The notes beneath the pieces are model-generated. The model made no database searches, had not been told where the DNA came from, and was given only the letters and a program-made list of their open reading frames with translations. DNA of 64,000 bases from Cristatella mucedo (Eukaryota; Bryozoa; Phylactolaemata; Cristatellidae): the NCBI GenBank assembly GCA_009760855.2, contig WPIO01000075.1:1190001-1254000 (forward strand), written 5' to 3'. The position numbers and the translations under genes are program-made. Position 1 is the stretch's first letter. Every line of letters starts with the position of its first letter. Shown here one piece after another: positions 11,641-34,653 of the stretch.

Positions 11641-12496
11641 AAGCTCGCAGGCAATCGAAACAATCTGCTAAAATACATGGGCGAGCGCATCAAAGAAGCA
11701 CGAGTGAGGGAATCGCTGTTCGCTCGCGAAGCGCACGGCAAGTGCCGACACCGCACTAGGGAAAGCGCAGGCGGTCGGGCAAGACAGTATTGGCTACCCG
11801 CAGCGGCAGGCCATTCACCGTCCCGGAGTGTGACGGGTCGAGCTGGCGCAGAGAGCAGCCAGCCAGCCCCTCCCCCCGCCGCCATATTAGTTGCAGCACT
11901 TCTGGCGAGCAACCGCACGGCGAAAGCACAAGCGTGCAGCCGGGGTCTAGACCGTCGTCGTCTTCTTCGCATTTTCCTCGCAAATTTTTCTTCCCTCAAA
12001 TTTGAGCGCATTCGAATAAGGCCGTCGCAGGGAGGCTAGCAGAGCGCCGGAAACGAGGCGGGAACGAGGCAGCACGGCGAAGAAAGCGGTGACGAGGAAC
12101 GCGGACGGCGGAGCCGCCGCCGTCGTCGCGAACTGGAATCTGGCCTGTTCGGCAACTCTGACAGCAGCAGCAGCGAATAAGCTGGGAGTCGGCGAACTTC
12201 TCCAGTCTTCAGTTCGGCCTTCATTCGGTTCTTCGCCGCCGCTCGACTGCGCCACATGGCGACTAGGCCGGCGCCTACGCATACGTACAGCACGCCCTCA
12301 ACGGGCCGTCAACACGAACTGGCTTCCGGTTACCATTGACCTTGACATTAGCTCGCTAACAAGGATACTAGCGACTGTTTAGATATGGAGTCGCTGCGCG
12401 AGCGACCGGGTCGCCCGTCGGTACCGGGCTAGGGGCTCTGGCGCGCCGTCCGGCTTCGGCCATCGGCGCGACCTTAATAATCAGCTAGCGTCAAAC
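11641..12496 (+). promoter_or_regulatory. CpG-rich presumed promoter and 5' UTR of the CXorf58-like gene
   Basis: This 850-base CpG-rich tract runs up to the first ATG of the gene. Open frames on both strands (for example 11677-12039 and 11947-12282) overlap each other without recognisable motifs, as expected of CpG-island DNA. I see no TATA box close to a plausible start site, so a dispersed CpG-island type of promoter is the inference. Confidence 0.45.
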
Positions 12497-24798
<12,302 letters not shown>

Positions 24799-24862
24799 AG
24801 ACTCGAGGAGGCACCGAGCATCTCGCGCGTCCTGCTCCGCCCGCAGCCGCTGCGGCTGTCCT

Positions 24863-24961
24863 CCAACTGTCGACAGCCAGAGGCGCGAGGGCTCGACGTG
24901 CTTGTTTGGGGTGCCCAACTGTCGACAGCCAGAGGCGCGAGGGCTCGACGTGCTTGTTTGG
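24863..24961. repeat. Direct duplication, 47-bp copies, period 52
   Basis: CCAACTGTCGACAGCC...CTTGTTTGG occurs at 24863-24909 and again at 24915-24961 without mismatch, just downstream of the proposed last exon. The identity indicates a recent event. Confidence 0.93.
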
Positions 24962-25174
24962 TGCGCGCGGCGAGCGGACGCGCGGCCCGCCGACGCTCGG
25001 GCTGCGGGCCGGCGAGCGGCGGGGCCGTTCGCCCGCTATAGGGCGTGCCGCGTTCGCAGCGCTGCCGTTCGCCAGCTGCGAACGCGGCACGCGCTATATC
25101 TGCTCAATGCCTGGATGGAGAATGAGTATACATCCGTTCGACTTCCGTTTGTACGTTCGGCACCGGCGGGGGAG

Positions 25175-25335
25175 TAGACCGGCTCGAGACGAGACGAGAG
25201 ACTCTACGAGACGAGGCGCTATGCGATGAGACGAGACGAGACGCGACCGCGCATGCGACGAGACGCTACGAAACGAGACGAGACGACGGTACGAGACTCT
25301 GCGAGACGAGACGCTACGCTACGAGACGCGACTTG
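25175..25335. repeat. Degenerate (GAGAC)n satellite
   Basis: Repeats of ACGAGACGAGACG are mixed with GAGACTCT and ACGCTACG variants. They are imperfect, so older than the neighbouring direct duplication. Confidence 0.9.
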
Positions 25336-25914
25336 GCCTTCTCCGCTATACCTGCGTGATATGGTGAAGCTGCGAGCTAGACAGACTCAAGACAGACAGG
25401 AACGCCAACTCAGACCTCCCGTTTATTGCAAAGGACACTGTGAATGTACGCGAACGAATGGCGGCTGCGGTAGCAATATTCGCTAAAGTCTATCTAGCCA
25501 GCGGTCCTTCGAGCTCGACGTGCCTCGCATCCAGTCCAGACTGGTGCAGACGCCCATAGACGTCAAAGCTATTTCTCGGTGCCGCCGCCTGGGTCGCTAT
25601 GATAAGATGTCGCTTGGATTGCGCCCTGGGAGGACTAAATCTATATCCAGACTCTTTATAGCTCGCTGCTAGAGAATCAATAGCCGAGACTAAGTATCGT
25701 GCACGCTATATCGTGCTTGGACAACGCAGGAAAAAGCAAGAAGGTATCGTTCGTAGGCTAGCACCCTAATACGAAAGGGAAGATGGCTTTCGGTTAGTTA
25801 AACCTTTGTCTAGCAACATGTCAATGTATTGATGCTCTGCTAAGCTCGCAAAGAACACGGTGACAAAAAACCAAGTTCACTGGGTCAAAGGGAGAGCTGA
25901 CCGAACTACGTGCG
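25336..25914. other. No gene recognised
   Basis: Short open frames only. No splice-bounded exon or repeat family was identified. Confidence 0.35.
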
Positions 25915-26130
25915 TCTTTAGCAGAGTAATGGAATGCATCTCCGTCTGTAACTCCGCAAAGCTACTGGGGCCAAGTGGGTGTTAAGCAGAGAGTGTTCCA
26001 TAACGCACTCAAAGCCTATACGGCTTTCGGTACGCATTCGGTAGCCAACAGGCTTTATCTCACGCAATAAAGAGATAGTTTGAAGCTTAGCTAAGCCAGG
26101 AGGGCAGTTGAGATAGTGAGCAGCACGGAA

Positions 26131-26248
26131 GTAGCAGCTCAGGACGGCTGGACAGGATGTGCTGCAGTGGGCAGAAGGAAAATGGATTTCGCAGCTCAGG
26201 ACGGCTGGACAGGATGTGCTGCAGTGGGCAGAAGGAAAATGAATTTCG
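26131..26248. repeat. Tandem duplication of about 57 bp inside family D
   Basis: CAGCTCAGGACGGCTGGACA...GAAGGAAAATG(G/A)ATTTCG is present twice in succession with one visible difference. It duplicates about 19 codons of the residual frame. Confidence 0.92.
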
Positions 26249-26571
26249 CTGCGTAGGAATTCTGGAAGTGAGTTCCACACTCTAGAATGTCTAGAGCAAA
26301 AGCTTTTTTTGCCAACGGTCTCTACGTGAAAGAATTGAATAGCTAACTTACTGTCCGCTCGGAGGATCGAACGCACGAGGAGGAAGCTGAAGCTGGTGCG
26401 GCAGTTCAGCTAGGTACGAAGGAGCCAACCCGTCGCCGGCTTTGTGAGGCAGCTCAAGAACATTACTCCGTTGATTATCCGTTGATCAACCTGCAGCCAT
26501 CTCCTTCAGCAGAGGAGAATCTCCTTCAGCAGAGGAGAAGCATGGTCAAACATTTGGGATTTGTTAAATAC

Positions 26572-26650
26572 CCTTGCAGTAATATGCAGTAATATGCAGT
26601 AATATGCAGTAATATGCAGTAATATGCAGTAATATGCAGTAATATGCAGT
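26572..26650. repeat. Decanucleotide tandem repeat (GCAGTAATAT)n
   Basis: Seven to eight head-to-tail copies of the 10-base unit lie inside the family D relic. The unit has no spacers, so it is not a CRISPR-like array. Confidence 0.95.
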
Positions 26651-26900
26651 GGCTTGGTGACTTTTTTCGGTAACCCAGCTAAAAAGGGAATTATCTAGTC
26701 GAGGCAGAGTCAGGGAGCCAGCTAAATGGTTTTTGGAAAGCAACCGTGGTAGACAGTCCCTAATCCTATTAAGGAATCGGACTTGAGGGCTAGCTGTGGA
26801 GGCAGTCTTCTTAGCGAAACTTGCAAAGTCAGGCAGTTGTCTAAGACGATACCTAAATTCCAAATGACGCGAGCTCATCGAGGCAGTGACGTCATAACTG

Positions 26901-27484
26901 GAAGCGAGATCCAGGATTTGTGTGCGTACGAGCTGAATGCTCGAATGTATCATCCCCGATGAATCATAACCGCACCGTTTCAACTTATCTCGAGAGCGAC
27001 GGCCAAGGGCTCGAGGTGCGAGGGCAAGAAGCGGAAGAGCGAGGAGGTCGGACCGGATGTGAGCGAAAGTTGAGCAACGTGCAAGCCAGAGCGGGGATCT
27101 CGAAATCGATTCGTTGATGGACAGGGAGCCTGTCGAGCTCAGAGAGAAGCGATGCTCAGACAGCTACACCGCTGAAGACAGACCAGGCGAGCGGAGTTGA
27201 CGAGTTTTGCAGACTCTTAGGATCGCACACCGAGACTCCCAAATACAGGTAGTTGCAGTAACATGATAATGCTAACAGCAATATTACATATTACAACAAG
27301 GTATTCGTATAGCGCTGTTGGGCCCACCTAGCTTATCCAACCACCGAGCTCTTCCGATCGAGACAGTGGACCCACTTTCTTGCAGCAGCTGCTTCCAGGC
27401 CCGCGTGCTGGCCGTGCGGTCCAGTCCAGCGTTTCAGAAATAAAAGGCATCTGCTTGAGCCGTCTTGATCTGTGAGCGACTATT
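26901..27484. other. No gene recognised
   Basis: Unremarkable sequence. The end (27290-27480) shows GTATAGCGCTGTTGGG, a possible worn SINE tail, but I could not align it further. Confidence 0.3.
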
Positions 27485-28015
27485 GCCCGCACAAACTTAG
27501 TAAGCGCCCTCAAGGAACTAAATCTCTTTCTAGGCATTTGAAACATGCTGCGAAGGAAGCATGTCAAATATTGGTGAGTGATATGCAGATTATATATTAT
27601 ATATAATACTGGTATTATAATATTATATATTATCATGTTAATATATTATTATATAGTATTATATAATATTACACATAGTATTATAATGCCCAGCAGCAGC
27701 AGCTCGCGTAAAAAGCAACTTACATGGACTTACAGGGAATGCTATGAGGAGGAGGAGGAGGTGCGTTTCTAGCTTCTTTTTAAATGTCCACTTAGGGAAT
27801 GTCGTGACGTCAGTCGGTAGCGAGTTCCAGGCTTTGGGAGCATGCGAACTAAAGCCACGGTCTCGAAAGGATTTGAGGTCTGTTTTAGGCAAAGCTAAAT
27901 GACTTAAAGGACGAGTCGGCAAAGTGGATGGTATGATGATGCCAAGCTGTTTGGAAAGTAGTTTGATTTGGTAATTAGCCGGAGCAAGAGAATGAATTCA
28001 ATGCTCTGATTTATG
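27485..28015 (-). mobile_element. 5'-truncated L2, antisense, interrupted by AT-rich DNA
   Basis: The tail stem-loop (AAGCGCCCTCAAGGAAC, CTCTTTCTAGGC) lies at 27500-27540. After an AT-rich block the minus strand reads DLKSFRDRGFSSHAPKAWNS and FKKKLETHL, the C-terminal end of L2 ORF2. It is inactive. Confidence 0.85.
27578..27690. repeat. AT-rich (TATAT/ATTATA) low-complexity block
   Basis: About 110 bases of ATTATA/TATAAT variants interrupt the L2 3' UTR. It is an expansion or a small insertion. Confidence 0.9.
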
Positions 28016-28541
28016 GCAAGGCAGAGCAGGTGCGGCGGGTCAGATGCGGTGGGAATGAATGCGATGAATAGGATGCGAACGTGGCAACTGAGAGGCCAAC
28101 AGCAGAGACAAACCTATCGGCGGCTGCTGCTGAGTCATGCACGGATTTCGAGCGCGTTATTGCAAATGCCAAAGAACTTGCGTGTAGACGAAATGTCACG
28201 AGAGCGTGCACGACATTGCTCGCACGTGTCGCATGTGAGTGCCAGCAGGTCCTGATTTGTGTTCCGTTCCGTAGCTACAAGTCGGCCGACTTCTGAACTT
28301 TTGTTTGTACGGTGTGCAGCCGAGATTGGCAGCGAGTGCAGCGACAGGCGACCGCTGCCATTGGTGAATCGGATCTCCCCGGTCATACCGTAGAACGATG
28401 AGGTCTAATCCACGTGACCGGTCTACGTCGCCGCCGTAGATGGAAGCCCAGCAGTGGGCCGTGGGAGATGGACAGGGATAAGGGCGTGCCGGCGGCCGTC
28501 CTCTCTTGTAACTCCTGCGACCGAAACGATCGCGGCAGTTG
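28016..28541. other. No gene recognised
   Basis: Short open frames on both strands without motifs. The 3' part is CpG-rich up to the GA array. Confidence 0.35.
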
Positions 28542-29037
<496 letters not shown>

Positions 29038-29119
29038 ATAGAAGAGAACGGAGCCGTTCTCTAGCGGCGGCGCGCGTCCGCGTGCCTCGCCCGATACGTG
29101 ACCCTTTGCTCCCCCCGAC

Positions 29120-29310
29120 TTCGGGTCTTAGCCGAGGGGTATGATGAACTCACACTTACCGACCCAAGTCGTTGGCGGGTTCGAGTCCTACTCGGCACGC
29201 GAACCTTTATGGCTCGCTGCAAGCCGTGGGCAGCAGTCGTTAAGGCTCTTCTACCGCTACTGAAGCGAGGCTTTTTTCAATTGAATCAGCTCAGCTTTCT
29301 TTATTCGTTC
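29120..29310 (+). mobile_element. SINE family B, diverged copy
   Basis: A tRNA-like head (GCCGAGGGGTATGATGAAC ... GGCGGGTTCGAGTCC ... CTCGGC) is followed by the family body CTGCAAGCCGTGGGCAGCAG, GTTAAGGCTCTTCTACCGCT and CAATTGAATCAGCT. The acceptor-stem halves GCCGAG and CTCGGC could still pair. It could be mistaken for a tRNA gene, but the arms do not fold canonically. Confidence 0.65.
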
Positions 29311-29849
29311 GCTCATGCCGGGCCTGCTGCAAAGCGGCGGGCCCAGTCGCGGGATCTAGTTCGAGACGCGCGTGCTCAGACGAGTGGTAACGTGGTGTAA
29401 CTGGAAATAATTGGAAATTCCTCCGTCCTCATGCGCAGCAGGTGCGCCCCCGTCGCGACTGGCCGCTCGACCGCCCCGCATCGTCGGACCCTCAACGAAC
29501 TTTCGTTTCGACCGAGCTGACAGCCGGCTGCAGCCACCGCTCGCGGCTTCGAGTTTAGAGGACGCCCAGAGACGTAGTGAGACCGATCGGCGCCTGAGGA
29601 CAAAGCTATTAACGTCGTCCCATGCCCCTGTCGATAGTTGCTGCAAAACTTATAGCTCCACCTCTGAAGAAACGCAAAAACCACACGCTAGCAGGCATGT
29701 CGAGTCGAGAACGTTTTATTAACTGTAGTAAAGATACAAGGTAGCTATCGTAGCTTTAACTCAGGGGGATTTTTCTGGTCTTAAACGTGGCAAACGGGTC
29801 TATTACCGTTTGAAATCAATATTTTTCAGTGTTTCTTTCTCTTTGCTTA
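29311..29849. other. No gene recognised
   Basis: Open frames of about 100 codons on both strands overlap one another without motifs. Confidence 0.35.
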
Positions 29850-30340
29850 ACCAACCAAATCGGAGAGTCAATCTCACCCCAATAGTCCTCTCAGATAAGA
29901 CAGAATTATCTTCAGCTTGCTAAAGGAACCGTCACAACTAGCAACTGATACAGCTATGGTGAGAAGAACTTGCAAGGCAACTCTCAAATTAGGAAACACA
30001 TCTTCTCCATAACTGATAATAAAATACATGAGTTCCAGTGGTATCTGTAGTACCGAGTCGTGACGTGTGGCTAAAAGCACTTTCCAGCCATACATTTTGT
30101 TGTGCAGCTCTTTTCTCTCAACGTATAAACAATAGTAGCAAGACCTAGACATTGCTGGCGGAGTTTGGTCTGGTCAAGTATCTTCAAAAGCTGCCCAACT
30201 TCCAACAAGAAACCAAATTTGGCACCAAGATCTGTGTGCCAGGAAAACCTAGCTGTATCTTTTGTTAAAGCGAGTCCATGCTGTCCTTCAGGATTCTTGA
30301 AATCTGCTCCTCTGCCGTGAGACCATCATCTTGAAAGAGA
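29850..30340 (-). pseudogene. hAT transposase, C-terminal dimerisation part
   Basis: The minus-strand frame 29874-30152 reads YGEDVFPNLRVALQVLLTIA, VSVASCDGSFSKLKII and SYLRG. This is the hAT C-terminal dimerisation domain, where intact proteins have ERSFSKLK instead of DGSFSKLK. More minus-strand coding remains follow up to about 30335. It belongs with 31790-32560, from which it is separated by inserted L2 sequence. Confidence 0.85.
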
Positions 30341-30343
30341 GTT

Positions 30344-30522
30344 CTCTGGGCTTAAGAACTTAGAAACACATCTATTTAGGGCGGCATTTAGTGGGTCCTT
30401 GTGATTCGTCCTTCATGTGCTTATGCGTGCTGACACTGTACACGCTGCCACTAACCGCAGTTGCATGCTGCCCCTGTGCACGGCACCGCTAACCATGTTA
30501 TTCAGTTTGTTTGTTTTTTAAG
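30344..30522 (+). mobile_element. L2 3' UTR fragment
   Basis: CTTAGAAACACATCTATTTA, GGCATTTAGTGGGTCC, TGCTTATGCGTGCTGACAC and CTGCCACTAACC match the 3' UTR of the L2 directly downstream. It lacks the terminal stem-loop, so it is a partial copy or one end of a tandem or rearranged insertion. Confidence 0.8.
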
Positions 30523-31787
30523 CTTGTTCTAGAGCGCCTCTCATCTCGCCTGGGCATCACTGGCACTGCTCTGCAACGGTTCAGGTCCTATCTCAGAGGG
30601 AGACTCAGGGCTACGTGCTAGGTCGGGTTCTTTTCACGGTTTATACTCTCGCTCTTGCTGATGTGATTGCCAAGCACAATCTAGGCTTTCACTACTATGC
30701 GGATGACACTCAGTTGTACCTTTGCCTTGATCCCTCCCAGCCTTCGAGCATCTCTAATTCTCTCAACTCACTTGCTCCATGTATTGATGACATCCGCACA
30801 TGGATGGCAGCAAATTTTCTAAAACTAAACGATGATAAAACTAACTTACTAGTTATGAGCAAACCCAGCGTGACTCACAAATTGGAAAGGCTGACGATCA
30901 AAATTAGCACTGCCTATCTCCTGTTGAATCAGCCTCGAAATCTAGGTGTCATGTTCCAAAGTGACCTCTCGTTAGACGACCACATCAGCTCCGAAGTAAA
31001 ATTTGCCTACTTTCAGCTACATAACATGGCTAAAATTCGGGCTTGTTTAGATAAGGATACCATGTCTAAGTTGGTACATGCATTCGTGACATCCCGTCTC
31101 GACTTCTGAAAGTCACTGCTTACTGGCCTACCGGCATGTGCGATCAGGTGATTGCAGCTGGTGCAAAACTCTGCAGCTAGGCTTGTCTGTTGTGGGCATA
31201 CAGTTGCCACATTATACCACTTCTCGCCGACCTGCACTAGCTACCAGTCAAGCAACGGATTGACTTCAAGGTTTCGTCACTTACTTTTAGGTCACTTCGA
31301 TATTTGGCTCCAGCTTATCTCTCAGATCTACTCCCCCACCAAGCCAAGCTTCGTACTGTCCGCTTTTCGGAATCCAAAAGTCTACCAATTCCTCGTACAA
31401 ACCTCAATTCCCTTGGAGACCGTGCATTTAGTTCGTATGCTCCCAAAGCCTGGAACTCCCTCCCGACTTGCGTCACAACATCCCCTGACTTGACCACGTT
31501 TAAAAAGAACTTAAAAACACACCTGTTCAGGACAGCATTTAGTGGGTCCCTCTGATTCGACCTGTTTGTGCTTATGCGTGCTGACACTGTGCATGCTGCC
31601 ACTAACCACATTTGCATGCTGACCCTGTATATGTCACCCTAACTATGTTATTCATTTTGTTTGTTTAGCAAGCATGATATTACTCACCATTCAATCGTGT
31701 TTTTCTTTGCAGCAAATGTAAAGCGCCTAGAAAGAGATTGAGTTCTCTGAGGACGCTTTATCGAGTGCATCATTATTATTATTATTA
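30523..31787 (+). pseudogene. 5'-truncated L2-type LINE with RT core and (ATT)n tail
   Basis: It begins within RT at LERLSSRLGITGTALQRF. A 164-codon frame (30615-31109) contains the catalytic YADDTQLYL block, then NFLKLNDDKTNLLVM and NLGVMFQSDLSLDDHIS, ending LVHAFVTSRLDF before a stop. The C-terminal part continues in other frames (FSSYAPKAWNSLPTCVTT). The 3' stem-loop is at 31723-31756 and (ATT)n at 31773-31787. It is 5'-truncated and frameshifted, so cannot move itself. Confidence 0.92.
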
Positions 31788-31789
31788 AG

Positions 31790-32560
31790 ACTGCAGGGCT
31801 AGCTGTGTGTCGTTTTTTCAGAAGTATCAAGCCTGTGTGTGCTAACACGTGTCTGTCCATTGGCGGATTCTTCGTTCAACTGCAACTCCCCACAATTCAC
31901 ATCTCGTTTCGGCATCTAGTAGTGGTTCTGACACAGGTCTTTTTGAAGCCTCGACAACTCAATCTCAAGAGAATGGTGGTCACAAGAGGCATCTTTGAAG
32001 TTCATCTTTGGATCGTGCAGTCTTTTCTGAACATGCTCAACCTTCATTAAGGTGCAATACCAAAAAGGCAACAGAGCCAAAAAGTTTAACGTAAAACATA
32101 GGAGACTGCCAGTTTCACTTATTGTTTCAAATGATCCACTTTTATCCTCAGAGACTATCGCCAAAAGACTTGCAATGCTGTTCAGTCCATCATTGCTAGC
32201 TGTCGCAGCCTCGCAGCGCTCTTGCACTCGACCTTGTTGCAGAGCCACGTTTGATAGTGATGCCACGTTTGATAGTGATGCCTAAGAATTGCTTCAGTTC
32301 TTTCCACCTCAGAGTTGATGTTGAAAAGCATAAGTAGGCTCTATTGTTCCAAAAAAGACAATGACGACGAAATCTTGACTTGCAGCACGAACTCCTACCA
32401 GGTTCAAGCAGCGGTTATCACAGTTTGCAAAATTGCCTTCTCATTTCCGGACATCTGACGGTGGCTAGACATGACTGCTGCGTTGTCCTAGCGCAGCTAG
32501 TCAAGTAGGCCTAGCTGTTATGGCCAAATAGTGTGTCAGTAGTCAGCCACGGTACGCTGG
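31790..32560 (-). pseudogene. hAT transposase, central part (ZMYM-associated type)
   Basis: Minus strand, from about 32540 downwards: a remnant reading CLNLVGVRAASQDFVVIVFF, typical of the N..LNLAG.HA block, then the 116-codon frame 31916-32266 ending with VEHVQKRLHDPKMNFKDA. These blocks precede the dimerisation domain seen at 29874-30152. The L2 insertion between 30344 and 31787 splits the gene. Frameshifts and stops make it a pseudogene. Confidence 0.8.
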
Positions 32561-33691
32561 CTTGCTCTTGACCCGGCGTAGCAGACCGGGCTCGACCTTT
32601 GCTGCGGGGCGAAGCCTGCCTGTGGCAGGCAGGATGAGGCGAACGCACTTAAATGGCGGTTGGAACGCGGACTGAGGGTTGAACGCCGCATGCTTGGTGC
32701 GCTGCGAGCGCTGCGAGCCGAATAAAATGGTGGCTGGAGCCCCCTCGGTGTTTCCGAATCGTCGCGTGGGCCCGCCAGAGCGTCAAGCTACCGCTCGGTC
32801 TAGGTCTGTAGACATGCTCAACTAGCTCAGCCGGCAATAGTCAAATTGAAAAAAGGGCTTGCTTGAAATCTAGATTGGTATTCTCGCATGAAACAGTTAA
32901 AAGAAATATGCACAATCCCTTTTGCCTTTGGCGCCCCCTCGGCCTCAGCGCCCGCGGTCATCTGTCCCACTCCTTTCCACCCATCCGAGGACGGCGGAGT
33001 GCGGCGGCGCGGCGAAGGAACGCCCGGCAGTGACAAGCCGGTGCGGGCCAAACGGTGGGAATGCCCGGTTCGGCCGCATTCCTGCGTCGCATTCACCTAT
33101 GGCCGAAGAGCTAATAGCTAAGGTCACTCGGCGTAATGCATGCAAGAGGCCAGAAAAAGCGCGCTCGCGCCGTCCGCGTGCCGCCGTCCGTCCGTTCGTG
33201 CGCTGCCGTCGAGCGGGCGGCCCGGCCGAAAAGTGCATCGCAGTCGAGGAGCGCGGCGGAGAGCGGCGGCGGCGGCGGCTGGAGCGAGCTGATTTATGGC
33301 TCGCCGCCGCCGCTGTCGCCGAGTGCGACCCATCAAGAAAGCCTGTCGGGGGACACGCTGGGTGGATCTTCTTTGTCTTTGCCGCTACTGCTCGCGCCGA
33401 GCTCAGCTAGTTCCCTACCATGCCAGCCGGTGCCATAGGAATAGAGCAGAGAACCAGATTTCCCATATTTGACATTTTTGTCGCGTTTTGCCTACTTTTG
33501 TTGCCCGCACCGTTGCTTCGCCTTTGCGAATCTTCGACAGGCGAGCGCGAGGGCGGCCGTGCCGCGTGTCGAGTCGAGGCCGGCTACCGAGCGGCGAAAG
33601 CCGTGGAAGAGAGCTCTCGCTTGCCGGAAGGGACATCGGTGGCTTTCGGCGACTAGACGCGCTGAAGCAGCCGCTCGAGACTGTTGCCGGC
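32561..33691. other. GC-rich region, no gene recognised
   Basis: CpG-rich from 32920 onward, with overlapping open frames on both strands and no motif I know. It may contain a promoter, but no exon can be supported. Confidence 0.35.
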
Positions 33692-33726
33692 TCGCCGGAA
33701 GTAGAGCGAAGCTCTACTTCCGGCGA
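33692..33726. repeat. Perfect 16-bp inverted repeat, 3-base loop
   Basis: TCGCCGGAAGTAGAGC, GAA, GCTCTACTTCCGGCGA. The arms contain CCGGAAGT, an ETS-type binding core, in both orientations. Confidence 0.88.
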
Positions 33727-34571
33727 ACGTGGTGTCGTCGTGCACCGCCGAGCTTTCGCCGGACTGGTCGAAAGTCCCAGGTCCTACCCGTCGGGCACGT
33801 CGTGATCGCTAGGAATGGTGCTCCCTCCTGCTGCAAGCAGGCTGCGGCGGATTCTGCACTCACGTCGTTAGGCCGCCGCCGACTCAGCGCTGGCAGCTCT
33901 GCTGCTCGTCTCGCGCTGGCGCGTGACACGTGACTGGCGAAGCAGGCGCCTGAGCCTGGGGAGTGCAGCTAGCCGCTCGTAGGAGCAGCACCGATGCACC
34001 CAGGCGGGCCGACAGTAGCGGAATGCAACGAAGAGAAACGACAGTTTCTCAAGGTTAAGTGCGCATTCATAGCGTAGACACCACTCTATCCGAAAGCGAA
34101 GGAGGCTTACGTGCTTGCAAAGCATGTAAGCCTCGGTGAAACTATCTCACGGCACAGAGAGCAGCAGCCTCACTGAAGTGCCGACCGGAAGCGCAAAGGG
34201 TCGGGTGCCACTCTCACCGTGCTCGACCTGCACAGCTCAGCTAGTCATGCGTTGTGCGACTTTCACTTGCACGCCATTTAACTATGAATAGGAACACACC
34301 CGGTTTGAAGTCGCTATCACTCAGGAACCGCAAGTGATACTTCGGTAGTCATAACCTATCTGATCTAGCGTGCCTCGCCCATTTCAATAGTCGCTGTCGC
34401 GGCCGCGTTAGTTGGAATTGTCTCCCCGGCCTCTCGCTCAGCTTCTCGTCACGATTCCCGAGCGTCTTCTATCTCCTGGCCGAGGGCGAGATATTTAGCG
34501 ACAGTCAGCGATGCAGCGATGTACAGGAAGCGGGATGCAGCCCTGCAGGAATGGCGGCCATCGATCTGCAA

Positions 34572-34572
<1 letters not shown>
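33727..34572. other. No gene recognised
   Basis: GC-rich at the left and balanced at the right. Short frames only. Confidence 0.35.

Positions 34573-34653
<81 letters not shown>
34573..34653. repeat. (GGC)27 trinucleotide repeat
   Basis: Twenty-seven uninterrupted GGC units run from 34573 to 34653. The plus strand frame would give polyalanine and the minus strand polyproline, but no conserved protein sequence surrounds it. Pure CGG tracts of this length are prone to slippage. Confidence 0.97.

Larger units (their letters stand above)
25915..26900 (-). mobile_element. LINE-like family D, longest copy, antisense
   Basis: On the minus strand the 3' end is at 25915-25930 and shows GAGTTACAGACGGAGATGC. 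A 152-codon frame (25918-26376) contains SRHSRVWNSLPEFLR, a motif of the C-terminal region of many non-LTR reverse transcriptase proteins. A second frame, 26564-26983, has no recognised motif. Pieces of the same element recur at 5960-7800, 9680-9935, 11385-11640 and 46490-46650. I infer a non-LTR retrotransposon distinct from the local L2. Confidence 0.6.

Noticed and set aside
26572-26650. CRISPR-like array
   Set aside because: The 10-base units are contiguous without spacers and the window is from an animal genome.
29120-29200. Genuine tRNA gene
   Set aside because: The A- and B-box-like heads at 29120, 44107 and 63063 are each joined to a SINE body and do not fold with a canonical anticodon arm.
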